Source of the DNA: a virus | Reading direction: 5' to 3' (one strand) | IMG/VR virus record: IMGVR_UViG_3300037110_000087 | Span: 1 to 64,000 of that record | Length of the DNA stretch: 64,000 nt | Part shown: piece after piece, positions 8,213 to 16,668 of the stretch | Position numbering within the stretch: the stretch's first letter is position 1 | Layout of the letters: every line of letters begins with the position of its first letter | The notes under the pieces: generated by a model | What the model saw: the letters and a program-made list of their open reading frames with translations, nothing else | Told to the model about the DNA's origin: nothing | Databases searched by the model: none | Position numbers and translations under genes: made by a program

Positions 8213-8506
8213 TTAGATATTCTTCCAGCCGGAATCAGTGGCGATGAGGGAGACACTCGCACGGGGAGGGATCTCAGTCCCTAACATACCATCAATTCTT
8301 GCGTGTCCACCGAAAATCCCTAGGAGTGATTTACTATCATTCTTGATGATATATAATCTACCTACTCCACATCTACGAATGGAGGGAAGGTAAAAGAAAG
8401 CGTCGATATCACCTTTGTAGATGACGCAAACGTCGGTCAAATCAATCAAATAATCCTCAGTTCGCTCCACATAGCCAATTGCAACACCGATATTTAAAGA
8501 CATCAT
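8213..8506 (-). CDS. Small hypothetical protein (97 aa)
   Basis: Starts at ATG 8506 overlapping the upstream stop (ATGA), with GGAG just upstream. Contains several short beta-like stretches and a Gly-rich end; no recognisable motif. It precedes the ATP-grasp-like gene with a 3-base gap. Confidence 0.6.
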   Translation of the reverse strand: MMSLNIGVAIGYVERTEDYLIDLTDVCVIYKGDIDAFFYLPSIRRCGVGRLYIIKNDSKSLLGIFGGHARIDGMLGTEIPPRASVSLIATDSGWKNI

Positions 8507-9156
8507 TTTACTCCAAGAATGGTGACAGGGACCACGCTGTCGATTGAGTCGATATAGAAGGCATGAGTGGGAGTGTTTCCTATTTTATCGAAAAAGTCCT
8601 GCGGGACCATGTTCGAAGCCGCAAAGATTCGGTAACTACTGGTCATCAGATCCGATACCGCACAGGATACCTGATTTGGGACGTCCTTGAGGATCGACGG
8701 GACCATTACCACATTCGGAGCCTCACCAGGATCTGGCTCGTTAATCAACTTCCACAGCACCGAACTATGCATATTGGTGATCCGGTAGGGCCGGGAACTC
8801 CTAGCATAAATGGTACTGCACATCATATGTTGAACTGTATATTCGAGCAGCTGCGCATACTTGATGTTGTCACAACAGAATAAGATGAAAGTGGAATCAG
8901 GGGCATTCACTCCATTTGGCTCCCAGGTCTTCACATATTCCTTCAGTTGATTCCACTGATTTTGTTGATCCTGGATACTCACCGAATAAAGAGGTAGACC
9001 CTTCTTCTTACCTTCCGCTGGCTTTCTGGTTATTTCGAATTCTCTGAATCTGACTTCATTGGCAAGAGAGCGCCAAAATTGCGCTGGCATTCCGGATTGG
9101 AGCAAGAATTTTTCATAGAAAGTTTTGGCTCGTTTGGAGTCGTTATGGTTGAGCAT
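8503..9156 (-). CDS. Hypothetical protein (217 aa) in the replication block
   Basis: A 217-residue protein without a Walker A motif or other diagnostic residues. The C-terminal half has alternating beta strands and a motif like IFAASNMVPQDFFDKIG that vaguely recalls AAA-type loader proteins, but I do not rely on it. A helicase-loader role would be speculation from position. It overlaps neighbours at both ends. Confidence 0.6.
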   Translation of the reverse strand: MLNHNDSKRAKTFYEKFLLQSGMPAQFWRSLANEVRFREFEITRKPAEGKKKGLPLYSVSIQDQQNQWNQLKEYVKTWEPNGVNAPDSTFILFCCDNIKYAQLLEYTVQHMMCSTIYARSSRPYRITNMHSSVLWKLINEPDPGEAPNVVMVPSILKDVPNQVSCAVSDLMTSSYRIFAASNMVPQDFFDKIGNTPTHAFYIDSIDSVVPVTILGVK

Positions 9157-9283
9157 AGGGTTCCTTATCTTCAGTAACAGTAGGGACTCTTAGACAAGAC
9201 TCATCCAATCGATCAATTAGATCATACATACCATAACGGTTCAAGCGGTTGATCAGGTCAAAATAATCTTCGTCTTGGGTCAT
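9143..9283 (-). CDS. Tiny hypothetical protein (46 aa)
   Basis: ATG 9283 to TAA 9143, 46 residues (starts MTQDEDYFDLINRLNRYGMY), acidic and helical. It fills the gap between 9285-10160 and 8503-9156 and overlaps the latter by 14 bases; the ribosome-binding site is weak (AGGTTGG). Called on packing and sensible composition; not certain. Confidence 0.5.
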   Translation of the reverse strand: MTQDEDYFDLINRLNRYGMYDLIDRLDESCLRVPTVTEDKEPYAQP

Positions 9284-9284
9284 A

Positions 9285-10160
9285 CTACCAACCTATGATC
9301 ACCTTTGTCCAACCTTTTGGATCAATGTCTATCTTAGTCATTAATGTATAATCACGATCAGATTCTATCAGTTTAAAACTAGGACTTGAGTTACCTAGAC
9401 TAAACCCCAGAGTTATGAAGCTGATTGGATAATTATTGTAAGGGGGCAGGTTGTACTGTAGATTTAGTTCGGGAGTCCGCTTGGCTCCATACTCATACCC
9501 AAGGATAATAGAATTTATGGGAGAAACAGACCTGATTCTAATACAAGATTCATTCACGAAATTGATTTCCGGAATAAGTAAATAAGACCCATCTCCAATA
9601 TCTTTCTTCGCAATGCGATCAATTCTGAAGTGATTTTTATCAGTAACCACCACTTTGTCATTTACGATATTTCCCTTCAAATCCAACATAATTGACTGAT
9701 TGGTCACCAATCCGTGACTATTATCAGTCACGAGAATGGAAGTATCCTCAGCTACATACTTCATCGGCCTCCATTGACCCAACCCCTTGATAATACAACT
9801 AATCATGGGTGCTAGGGTTTGCTTGAAGGAATAAGGCGTCAGCGGGTAGTTATGAAAAACTGTCTCTAGTGCATTCCCACTCTCTACTCGGAGCCATCGT
9901 CCCTTTGGTGGACGATCCGCTGGTGCGACAACTTTTAAACCATCGAAGATCTCCATATTCTCACTATCATATTTATAATGACAGTTTTCCTCATGAATAT
10001 GTCTGAAATCTCCGTGTTTGCAATCACCACTAATAATCTCGTATAGATCAGATAGGGAAGTTAGAGTAGTCTTCCAACTAGAACCGGATTCCCCTTGAGC
10101 TAGGAACCTAACGTTCTGCTTAGTTATTGGGTCAAATTTAGTGTAATATACTTCGCTCAT
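9285..10160 (-). CDS. Probable virion/tail-type protein (291 aa)
   Basis: No enzyme motif. The body is beta-rich, with Asn/Ser-heavy stretches and a segment APADRPPKGRWLRV similar to one often seen in phage tail and fibre proteins with modular parameter-like repeats. The C-terminal part reads like a fibre or baseplate domain (FITLGFSLGNSSPSFKLI). I call it tail-like on composition only; function unknown. Confidence 0.5.
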   Translation of the reverse strand: MSEVYYTKFDPITKQNVRFLAQGESGSSWKTTLTSLSDLYEIISGDCKHGDFRHIHEENCHYKYDSENMEIFDGLKVVAPADRPPKGRWLRVESGNALETVFHNYPLTPYSFKQTLAPMISCIIKGLGQWRPMKYVAEDTSILVTDNSHGLVTNQSIMLDLKGNIVNDKVVVTDKNHFRIDRIAKKDIGDGSYLLIPEINFVNESCIRIRSVSPINSIILGYEYGAKRTPELNLQYNLPPYNNYPISFITLGFSLGNSSPSFKLIESDRDYTLMTKIDIDPKGWTKVIIGW

Positions 10161-10848
10161 TTTCTCGGTCCAATTCAGTCCTGGTCGTTAATCTAATCGT
10201 CTTGATTTTTAGTGGATTAAATACAATTGCGTGTCTAACCTGACCATAATATGCTGATTCCATGGTTACAACTGTACCATCCCACCATTGGCTCATTCTC
10301 TCAAGATAAGACTTGGCATCGCCAGGATAAAAATCCGCCCAGACCTGAGTAAAAGCATCAAAAGGACCATCCGAGTATGTAATCATACCATTAACAGCAT
10401 CTCTTAAGGCTTTATAATAGTCTTCTCCCCAGTTTTCAAGAGTTTCTTTGTAGTCGGGTGCTCTCTTGATCAACCATTCAATGCGATCTCGGTATCTCCA
10501 AACTGAACCAACTCGTGGAACCAGTTTTCTTAGATTCAGTTTGACAAAAGCTATATTCTCTCCATAACTCCTAGCGTTTCTCAAATCTGAAGTAAAATAT
10601 AATCCAGGACCTTGGTTGTCGTTTGCACCTTTCAAACCTACATTATCAAGGACCCATTCGGATCGAGGTCGATCGGACCCATGATACCAAACTTCAGGAA
10701 GATTCTTAACGGCAGATACATAAGGGACCTGATTATGCTGGCAACCTTGGTCCCAGCTTTCGGTCAAAACCGGTTCACCCTCATCTGGTTTAATATTCCA
10801 TTTACTTGGCTTTCTGGTAATTACCTTAGCTTGAAGGATCAGTCGCAT
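10138..10848 (-). CDS. Tagged ADP-ribosyltransferase-like protein
   Basis: Start set at ATG 10848 because GGAG lies 7 nt upstream; the longer upstream frame lies in the YiiX gene. The 236-residue product begins with the shared tag MRLILQAKV. Residues about 70-110 read WYHGSDRPRSEW...GPGLYFTSDLRNARSYG, the NAD-binding core of polyvalent-protein-type ARTs (H-G, then a Y-F-T/S-x-(2)-x-A strand), and the C-terminus HAIVFNPLKIKTI matches the usual closing strand. Such enzymes transfer ADP-ribose from NAD to host proteins. Overlaps both neighbours. Confidence 0.8.
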   Translation of the reverse strand: MRLILQAKVITRKPSKWNIKPDEGEPVLTESWDQGCQHNQVPYVSAVKNLPEVWYHGSDRPRSEWVLDNVGLKGANDNQGPGLYFTSDLRNARSYGENIAFVKLNLRKLVPRVGSVWRYRDRIEWLIKRAPDYKETLENWGEDYYKALRDAVNGMITYSDGPFDAFTQVWADFYPGDAKSYLERMSQWWDGTVVTMESAYYGQVRHAIVFNPLKIKTIRLTTRTELDRENERSILH

Positions 10849-11380
10849 CTCGCCACTCCAGTATTCCCAAATATTCAAAGTCTTCCTGATGGTTGTAATA
10901 ATCATCCGGTTCTACGCATTCTGGATGAAGACACCATTTAGTGTTGTTCTTAAGGTCATCAACCAGAGCTACTGCTGCAGAGCACACAACATTCGCTGAT
11001 TTAAATAACTTTGCCAACATAGGTCGATGTTGCCAAGTCCTAATCACTAACCCTATCAAATGATTAAGAGCACAATCAAGGATTCCTAGGATGCCGTATG
11101 GTTTTTGATCGAATAGAACTTTTTGGGCCGAGGGGACAGTAAATCTTGGCCTCATCACGTGAATCACTTCTCCTGATATGAGTGTGTACATAGAAAGAAT
11201 GGACTGGGTTCTCACTTTCAATTGTTCCAGAAGGACCTGTTCAGAACCGACATCCTGAATCACTGCTGTATGAGAAAACTGTGATTTAGTAGCGAATCTG
11301 ATTGACTTCACGAACAGACTTTGATTAGTCTTAAATTCGTATAATAAAACATCACCATGTTTGAGTTGATCCAGATACAT
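10826..11380 (-). CDS. YiiX-like permuted NlpC/P60 (papain-fold) hydrolase
   Basis: A 184-residue protein matching circularly permuted NlpC/P60 (YiiX/YebB-type) enzymes: GDVLLYEF near residue 10, KSQFSHTAVIQD with catalytic-type His37, then a late Cys in NVVCSAAVA (Cys133), the reverse order of classic papain. Family members act on amide bonds in peptidoglycan, lipids or peptides. It starts overlapping the stop of the ParB-like gene (TAATG), and overlaps the tagged ART. Substrate unknown. Confidence 0.75.
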   Translation of the reverse strand: MYLDQLKHGDVLLYEFKTNQSLFVKSIRFATKSQFSHTAVIQDVGSEQVLLEQLKVRTQSILSMYTLISGEVIHVMRPRFTVPSAQKVLFDQKPYGILGILDCALNHLIGLVIRTWQHRPMLAKLFKSANVVCSAAVALVDDLKNNTKWCLHPECVEPDDYYNHQEDFEYLGILEWRDATDPSS

Positions 11381-11937
11381 TATTCCACCTTAACATTTAG
11401 GGGAATTGTCTGGACTACTCTATCAGCGATTATATCTATCGAATCCGAATTCCTTATGATAATTTTGTCCCTGAAATAATCGGCCCACTTGAATTCAAAG
11501 AATGGAATAGGAGTCTTCTTCAAATTACCTAATTTGATCAATTTCCAGACCAAACTCCTGTAGGGATCATCAGCCATACCCCGAATATCCGCAGGTAACT
11601 GATAATACTCTCTCTTCCGTCCATATTGATCCACCGCACGAACCCAAGCAGCCTTTTCCATCAACTCCCAAAAATTGAGATCATCAAAAGAAGAGAAATC
11701 GGCCTGCTCAATGATGGTGACATTCTTATGACCCAATTCGTGATAGGCCCTCAACAGATGATGATGGTCATTCACATATAAACCATGCCTCGACTTTATC
11801 ACCGGCACTGGATGACTATCATCGTATTTATGGAATTCGTCCTTAGACATCTTTTCATAAATAGCCATTTTGGCCTCTATTTCTAGGAGGCCAATGGCTA
11901 TTTGTGATGGTTTTAGATCCAGTATTCTAACTCGCAT
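11380..11937 (-). CDS. ParB-like nuclease-fold protein (ParBc_2 type)
   Basis: A 185-residue protein whose N-terminal half fits the ParBc_2/putative ParB-like nuclease pattern: LKPSQIAIGLLEIEAK, HPVPVIKSRHGLYVNDHHHLLRAYHELGHKNV, then the FWELM and DDPYRSLVWKLIK region and a closing FFEFKWADYFRDKI. Family members share a ParB/Srx nucleotide-binding fold and lack a proven single function. It lies in a run of likely effector enzymes at 10138-13101. Confidence 0.75.
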   Translation of the reverse strand: MRVRILDLKPSQIAIGLLEIEAKMAIYEKMSKDEFHKYDDSHPVPVIKSRHGLYVNDHHHLLRAYHELGHKNVTIIEQADFSSFDDLNFWELMEKAAWVRAVDQYGRKREYYQLPADIRGMADDPYRSLVWKLIKLGNLKKTPIPFFEFKWADYFRDKIIIRNSDSIDIIADRVVQTIPLNVKVE

Positions 11938-11970
11938 GGAATGACATCCCTCATTCCATTAGATCATGAA

Positions 11971-12762
11971 TTATGCCACCATCTGCTGAACCCAGAAGTC
12001 ATCCGCCAAATTCTCATCAAGCAGATAAGCCTTGGGCAGTAGAAAATAACCAGCGATACCCCAGGTGATATTCCAGGAGTTGCGCATAATCCAGTTACCT
12101 TCCTCGTCATAGCCCACAATCATTACTGCGTGACCACCTAGGCAATTTTCCGAAAGAAAAGGCATTGGGACACGACCGGTGACAGCAACTGCGTCGGATT
12201 CAAACGAATCATAGAGAGTGATGCCCACCATGACCGGAAATCCGCTGGCGAGGACTTGCTTGATCGAGTTCTCATCTTGATTGACTCTAGCGTACTGTGT
12301 CAGTTCGTTCTTAGCCCCGTCTGCGTAGACAATTGAGGGAGGCTTGATGGCGAATTTGGTAATGTCATAGGCCCAATCAATCTCGTTGCATGCACCTAGG
12401 GTATTAAGAGTTTTAATGACATCTCTTAACATGCAACCGGAATCAGAAGCTACCGAATTTTCCATCGCACGAGCATTATAATAGATAGCTAGTCTGGAAG
12501 GAGTCCAGATATCCAACTTAGCCTTGGCACGAGCGAAAATATAGGCGGCTCCACCAGAGTGAGCCGCACAGGATCCCAATTGGCCCTGATCCCAGATCGG
12601 AGGCATGAAAGGAGAAGTACGGAGATCTACTGAGGGAGGGGGTACGACAGAAGGAAAACTGGCCTTAAAGTCGCGATGATCAGGTACGTCTGGCTTCCAA
12701 CCATAACGGTTGAACTTCTGTTCTTCTTTAAAAAACCAGCTAAATAACTGCTTGAATCCCAT
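11971..12762 (-). CDS. Papain-family (C1A) cysteine peptidase
   Basis: A 263-residue protein with the full papain triad in order: QGQLGSCAAHS (Cys65), GGHAVMIVGYDE (His211) and RNSWNITWG (Asn228), plus the oxyanion Gln at 61. A short N-terminal stretch (about 45 residues) precedes the mature domain. It has no clear secretion signal. Start at ATG 12762 one base after the lipoprotein gene end. Phage-encoded papain-type peptidases are uncommon; candidate roles are processing of a virion precursor or attacking a host protein, neither shown. Confidence 0.9.
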   Translation of the reverse strand: MGFKQLFSWFFKEEQKFNRYGWKPDVPDHRDFKASFPSVVPPPSVDLRTSPFMPPIWDQGQLGSCAAHSGGAAYIFARAKAKLDIWTPSRLAIYYNARAMENSVASDSGCMLRDVIKTLNTLGACNEIDWAYDITKFAIKPPSIVYADGAKNELTQYARVNQDENSIKQVLASGFPVMVGITLYDSFESDAVAVTGRVPMPFLSENCLGGHAVMIVGYDEEGNWIMRNSWNITWGIAGYFLLPKAYLLDENLADDFWVQQMVA

Positions 12763-13101
12763 TTATTCTCCTTTAGCGTACAATTCTTGGTAGGTCTTAT
12801 TCTCGAATTCAGCATGATATTCGTGGTAAGAATCCCAAGTGCTATGATCCTTAACCCTAATCATCTTGAAATCTCCCTTGATGCTAATGGCATCACCATG
12901 TTCGTCCTGAAACAAACCATGCTGATCCACAAATACTCCTCGCAACTTCCAGACATCCATAATCCGACCACCAGAGTCATTACGGACAATATAATCACCG
13001 GTGTAAGAGCCAAAGAATCCACCATCATGAGCAATATGATTCTGAAGATTAGCACAGCCGACAAGACTGAATAGAGCTAGTGCAAGTATAATTCTCTTCA
13101 T
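12763..13101 (-). CDS. Predicted lipoprotein (112 aa)
   Basis: The N-terminus is a classic lipoprotein signal: MKRIILALALFSLVGC, with lipobox LVGC and lipidated Cys16, followed by a soluble, Asp/Gly-rich body. The ATG is preceded by AGGAG. Fits a periplasm-facing lipoprotein of a Gram-negative host membrane, for example a superinfection-exclusion or Rz1-like factor, but its length and sequence do not fix the role. Sits between clamp and peptidase genes. Confidence 0.8.
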   Translation of the reverse strand: MKRIILALALFSLVGCANLQNHIAHDGGFFGSYTGDYIVRNDSGGRIMDVWKLRGVFVDQHGLFQDEHGDAISIKGDFKMIRVKDHSTWDSYHEYHAEFENKTYQELYAKGE

Positions 13102-14306
13102 TATTGCTCCTCGTTCACTTGGCTTAATAGAATCATAATTCTACGGTCAGGATCAGTAAAGAACACTACGCTAGTAGCCTCTGTGATCCGATCAAAGAAC
13201 TGATCAATCCCAAACTGGGGAGCCATCTGCAGGACTGCATTCATACACCGAATAGGAAGGAGGACCTCATGATCTTCATTATTCCAAGTCAGATTGAGGA
13301 TACTCCGATCTGAAATAACTGAACTGCCAGAGCTAGCGAATCCTTTCAACTTGACTTGACTCGCGCCATTTTTTGGACTCAGGACGAAGCTAGGTTCATC
13401 ATTCTTCCTAGCTACACCGATTGATTCGATATATTTCAGCTTCTCTCTCAGTCTAACTGGATCAATCACTCCACTGAAGTTACATCGATCAATTACCATG
13501 AAGCTATTGATAATCGCTTCCAGATCAGGGAATTCTTCATGACTCATGAGAGAGTGGGAAATCATGATCCCACCAGAAACGAATGTGACATTATTTCGAT
13601 CCGACATGATATAGAGATCTTGACCCTCAACCAGATTAATCCCAATCTGCCAGACACTAGGAGGAAGCATCAGATTAAAAGCATCACCAGTCAGATTAGT
13701 GACGCCATCGAAGACGAAGTTGGAAAGAAAGATCTCCTGAGTAGTGGAAGATTCAATTTTGACTTTGTTCGTCGCGTCCACGCAAACATTGACTACACTG
13801 ACGGCCTGAGCCTGGGAGCGCTTGTAGACAAATGCCGCAGCCCCTTCAATCAGCTTCCCAAAGTAATCAGTGGCGGTGCTAGTCATCTGGAATCTGGGTT
13901 CACCATGCTGACGGACAATAAATGACCCCGGAGTCTCTGAGAACTCTGATTCGAACTTAATATCACTCATCTGAGGACTATCTGGATATTTGATATAGAT
14001 CCGGTCCGTGATCTGAATCTCAATTGGCTGATCCGGTGAGAAGTTCTCAGGGAGATTCTGGAACAACGAACTATTCACCATGGCAAAAGTTCCTAATCCC
14101 TCTTCGATCTCGATATCTACATTGACGACACCATAAATCTCTTTGCGGCTTACTTCCATCGCTAGCTGCTGCTTATCACCGACAGTCATCAGGGTGATAC
14201 GCATATCAAACTGGATGTCCTCAGACGCACCAATCTTTGCGATGGCTTTCATCATCTTATTGAACGGCTGCAAAGACTGTTTTAGAACCTTAAACTTAAT
14301 GGACAT
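13101..14306 (-). CDS. DNA polymerase sliding clamp (DnaN-like beta clamp)
   Basis: A 401-residue protein with the length and three-domain layout of bacterial beta clamps, which hold the polymerase on DNA as a dimer ring. Recognisable are the domain-1 start (KVLKQSLQPFNKMMKAIAKI), SGGIMISHSLMSHEEFPDLEAII at the domain 2/3 boundary (compare the DnaN EYPD pattern) and the closing strand IMILLSQVN. Sequence divergence is high, so the call rests on pattern and context: clamp loader, polymerase and helicase are all in the window. Start ATG 14306 behind AGGAG. Confidence 0.7.
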   Translation of the reverse strand: MSIKFKVLKQSLQPFNKMMKAIAKIGASEDIQFDMRITLMTVGDKQQLAMEVSRKEIYGVVNVDIEIEEGLGTFAMVNSSLFQNLPENFSPDQPIEIQITDRIYIKYPDSPQMSDIKFESEFSETPGSFIVRQHGEPRFQMTSTATDYFGKLIEGAAAFVYKRSQAQAVSVVNVCVDATNKVKIESSTTQEIFLSNFVFDGVTNLTGDAFNLMLPPSVWQIGINLVEGQDLYIMSDRNNVTFVSGGIMISHSLMSHEEFPDLEAIINSFMVIDRCNFSGVIDPVRLREKLKYIESIGVARKNDEPSFVLSPKNGASQVKLKGFASSGSSVISDRSILNLTWNNEDHEVLLPIRCMNAVLQMAPQFGIDQFFDRITEATSVVFFTDPDRRIMILLSQVNEEQ

Positions 14307-14352
14307 CCATTCTCCTACAAGTAAGTGTATTTTCTATAACCGATTAAAAATT

Positions 14353-14583
14353 CTAAATAGTAGGCCAGGACTTGATTCTAAAAACAGAATTAGCAATTGT
14401 GCCGGTTGCTAGAACAATAGAACCTTCTGTGGTATCCATTTCGAAGTAACTGCCACCACCAGCTATTCCCTCGATGCCTTTCTGCAACTCTGTTAGTTCA
14501 TCGGCAGTTACTGTCTCGACTACACTTTCGAAAGTTCCCACTGGGGTGATTGCTGTAACCCTGACGCTAAAAACTTCTCCCAT
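14353..14583 (-). CDS. Small hypothetical protein (76 aa)
   Basis: A 76-residue beta-rich acidic protein (VRVTAITPVGTFESVVETVTADEL) with no recognised family, placed between the NUDIX and clamp genes. It could be a small structural head-decoration-like protein, but nothing shows it. Confidence 0.6.
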   Translation of the reverse strand: MGEVFSVRVTAITPVGTFESVVETVTADELTELQKGIEGIAGGGSYFEMDTTEGSIVLATGTIANSVFRIKSWPTI

Positions 14584-14593
14584 TCTGTTCTCC

Positions 14594-15031
14594 TTAGTCC
14601 CAAGTCACATCAACTACGTTTCTATCAAGGTCGACGTCCAGGGCCATATAAAACAACCAGGAGGCGTTTTCAAAGAACTTTAGGTAGGTAGCCGCATCGA
14701 GAGTATCGACAAAAATCTCCTCTTCGGTCATGGTCTTAGCAGACTCAACCGCTTCATCATCAAAGATTCTGAAGCAATGAACAGCCCAGTCATCACCAGA
14801 TAGTTTGGCAAACTCTTCCCAATCAAAAGGATCAGTGATGACACCAGTTTCTTCTAGATACTCCCTAGACATTCCCTGTGCTGGAGTCTCGAATACTTCT
14901 ACTTTGCCACCAACACCATTGACTTTCCCAGCCTGATTGGACGGATGGGTCTTATGAATCAATACACACTTTCGGGGGGAAGCCGGTGTATCCGTCCGTG
15001 AGAAAGCGAATCCAACTGAATATCTTTGCAT
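14594..15031 (-). CDS. NUDIX hydrolase
   Basis: A 145-residue protein with a complete NUDIX box at residues 41-64: GGKVEVFETP then GMSREYLEETGV, matching G-x5-E-x7-R-E-U-x-E-E-x-G-U with all metal-binding Glu residues. NUDIX enzymes hydrolyse X-linked nucleoside diphosphates (oxidised dNTPs, ADP-ribose, NADH, or RNA caps). Located two bases from the exonuclease gene. Together with the second NUDIX at 37003 and the NADAR protein it may act on nucleotide or ADP-ribose pools; substrate unknown. Confidence 0.88.
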   Translation of the reverse strand: MQRYSVGFAFSRTDTPASPRKCVLIHKTHPSNQAGKVNGVGGKVEVFETPAQGMSREYLEETGVITDPFDWEEFAKLSGDDWAVHCFRIFDDEAVESAKTMTEEEIFVDTLDAATYLKFFENASWLFYMALDVDLDRNVVDVTWD

Positions 15032-15033
15032 AC

Positions 15034-16035
15034 TTATACCTTTATAAATGCCTCTATAGGCAGGATGTTATTGGAATCGAGCAGCCCATTGTCTACCAGC
15101 AGTTTGAGAGTGTCATACTGGGTGGATCTGACTGTGTTGTACAAATAAACCGGGTCAATGGACTGTTTGATTCCAAATGAATCAAACACCTGACATAGAC
15201 TGGCCAATTCTGGGCCAAAATAACCAAAGGGAACCCTAAGATTAGTCATAATCTTGGCCAGGATATAGTTCACCCTGGCCTTATCACCAAAGTCTGTGAT
15301 CTCTTTGGCCCAATTCTTTGTTGTTTTGGTTTTCGCCTTCGGGATCAATTCGTCGACTCGCGCTAATAGATCTTCCACGGAAGAAGCAGCCTGGACTGCC
15401 GGTTCACCGATCTTCTTAGGCAGTCCAAACACCTTAGGAATATTATCAGAGGGATCACCAAAGAACGACTTATAAAGGGGGATCTTGTCGGCAGTGACCC
15501 CGAACTCCCCCTTGATGTGTTCCTCTGTAATCTCTTCAAAACCGTCCATACTAGATTTAAAAATATGAACCTTAGGGTTGACTTTCAACTGCCAAAGATC
15601 CTTATCTGATGCGACGATGTTTACCTTGATTCCCTTCTCGGAACACTGGGTAGAAAGGCTACCGATACAATCATCAGCCTCATTATTCAGATCCATCGCT
15701 ACTACAGTCGACAAGGTTGTAAAGACCCAATTACGAAGGTATTTCCGAATTTCTTTGTTCTGTTCGTAGTTGTCTTCCTTCTTACGATCCTGTCTGTTCG
15801 CCTTATACTCAGGAAAAATGTCATACTTCCACTTTGGAAAGCCATCAAGAACGAAGATTGGATTAGTGAATCGGTTGTAAATGGTCTGAACCGACTGGTA
15901 CATCATGTGGGCCGGTCCAGCATAGACATTCCCCACGAAACTACTGGCTCTAGTGGCGGATGGACTATAGACACACCTATACATCAGCCAACTAGTATCA
16001 ATCAAAGTGATTTCTTTAAAAGTCACAAGAGACAT
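15034..16035 (-). CDS. 5'-3' exonuclease / flap endonuclease-like (PIN fold)
   Basis: A 333-residue protein of the T4 RNase H / PolA-small-domain class, which removes RNA primers and 5' flaps. Visible: N-terminal EITLIDTSWLMYRCVYS (metal Asp), FVLDGFPKWKYDIFPEYKANR (conserved helical arch), NNEADDCIGSL (second metal site), NIVASDKDLWQL (third) and FGDPSDNIPKVFGLPKKIG (H3TH-like helix-turn-helix for DNA). Start at ATG 16035 behind AAGGA. Operon with clamp and NUDIX. Confidence 0.9.
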   Translation of the reverse strand: MSLVTFKEITLIDTSWLMYRCVYSPSATRASSFVGNVYAGPAHMMYQSVQTIYNRFTNPIFVLDGFPKWKYDIFPEYKANRQDRKKEDNYEQNKEIRKYLRNWVFTTLSTVVAMDLNNEADDCIGSLSTQCSEKGIKVNIVASDKDLWQLKVNPKVHIFKSSMDGFEEITEEHIKGEFGVTADKIPLYKSFFGDPSDNIPKVFGLPKKIGEPAVQAASSVEDLLARVDELIPKAKTKTTKNWAKEITDFGDKARVNYILAKIMTNLRVPFGYFGPELASLCQVFDSFGIKQSIDPVYLYNTVRSTQYDTLKLLVDNGLLDSNNILPIEAFIKV

Positions 16036-16064
16036 TTTTATCCTTAGTGTTGTATCTGTAACAG

Positions 16065-16292
16065 CTAAACCACTGGACCAGAACGATAGAAGCTGATATT
16101 GATCCTACCGAATTTTTTATTCACCCTTAGATCGCAAACAGTTTCAACCCTAGTCTGCTGGAACAGATCCGCAGTGAACTCCTCACATACCCGGTTGATC
16201 TGTTCTAAAAGCTCAGGGGTAATAATCAGACCCTCGTATTCCTTGAGCTTCTTATCAAGAATTTCAAAATAAGCATATACCTCTTGATCCAT
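16065..16292 (-). CDS. Small hypothetical protein (75 aa)
   Basis: A short acidic protein, helical at the N-terminus, ending in beta strands (VCDLRVNKKFGRINISFYR). Begins at 16292, the last base of the upstream gene (one-base overlap, TAATG). No family recognised. Confidence 0.6.
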   Translation of the reverse strand: MDQEVYAYFEILDKKLKEYEGLIITPELLEQINRVCEEFTADLFQQTRVETVCDLRVNKKFGRINISFYRSGPVV

Positions 16293-16630
16293 TAGTCAGT
16301 CTCGCCACCATCGGAATCAGGTTCAGGTAGAGTTAAGCTCTCTATCACCTTTATCACCTTTAACTCATCTGCTCGTGATATTGAGCAACTTTCTTTTGAC
16401 GGGTTGGCTCTAACAATGCTTCCATCTATACCCAGTCCGTCCTCCGGACTCAGATTATAGGTGCGCTCGATGCTCTTGCCCCAGAGATCAATCTCTTCCT
16501 CAATTCTCTTCCTCAATTCCACTGCATCCCAGAGAGCAGCTTTCAGCTTCAATATATTCATATCGGCTGTATCCCTCTTTCTCATGAGACTAGCATGATG
16601 AATCATGAGATTAGGTTCAATCTTTTCCAT
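16292..16630 (-). CDS. Small coiled-coil-type protein (112 aa)
   Basis: Residues about 10-60 form a long helix rich in Glu/Lys/Arg and Leu, probably a coiled coil; the C-terminus is acidic (PEPDSDGGETD). No known motif. It is co-directional with the exonuclease and downstream of a tail-fibre-like gene, so it could be either structural or regulatory. Confidence 0.6.
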   Translation of the reverse strand: MEKIEPNLMIHHASLMRKRDTADMNILKLKAALWDAVELRKRIEEEIDLWGKSIERTYNLSPEDGLGIDGSIVRANPSKESCSISRADELKVIKVIESLTLPEPDSDGGETD

Positions 16631-16668
16631 ATATGACTCCAGATCTTAAATATATAACCTGAAATCAC

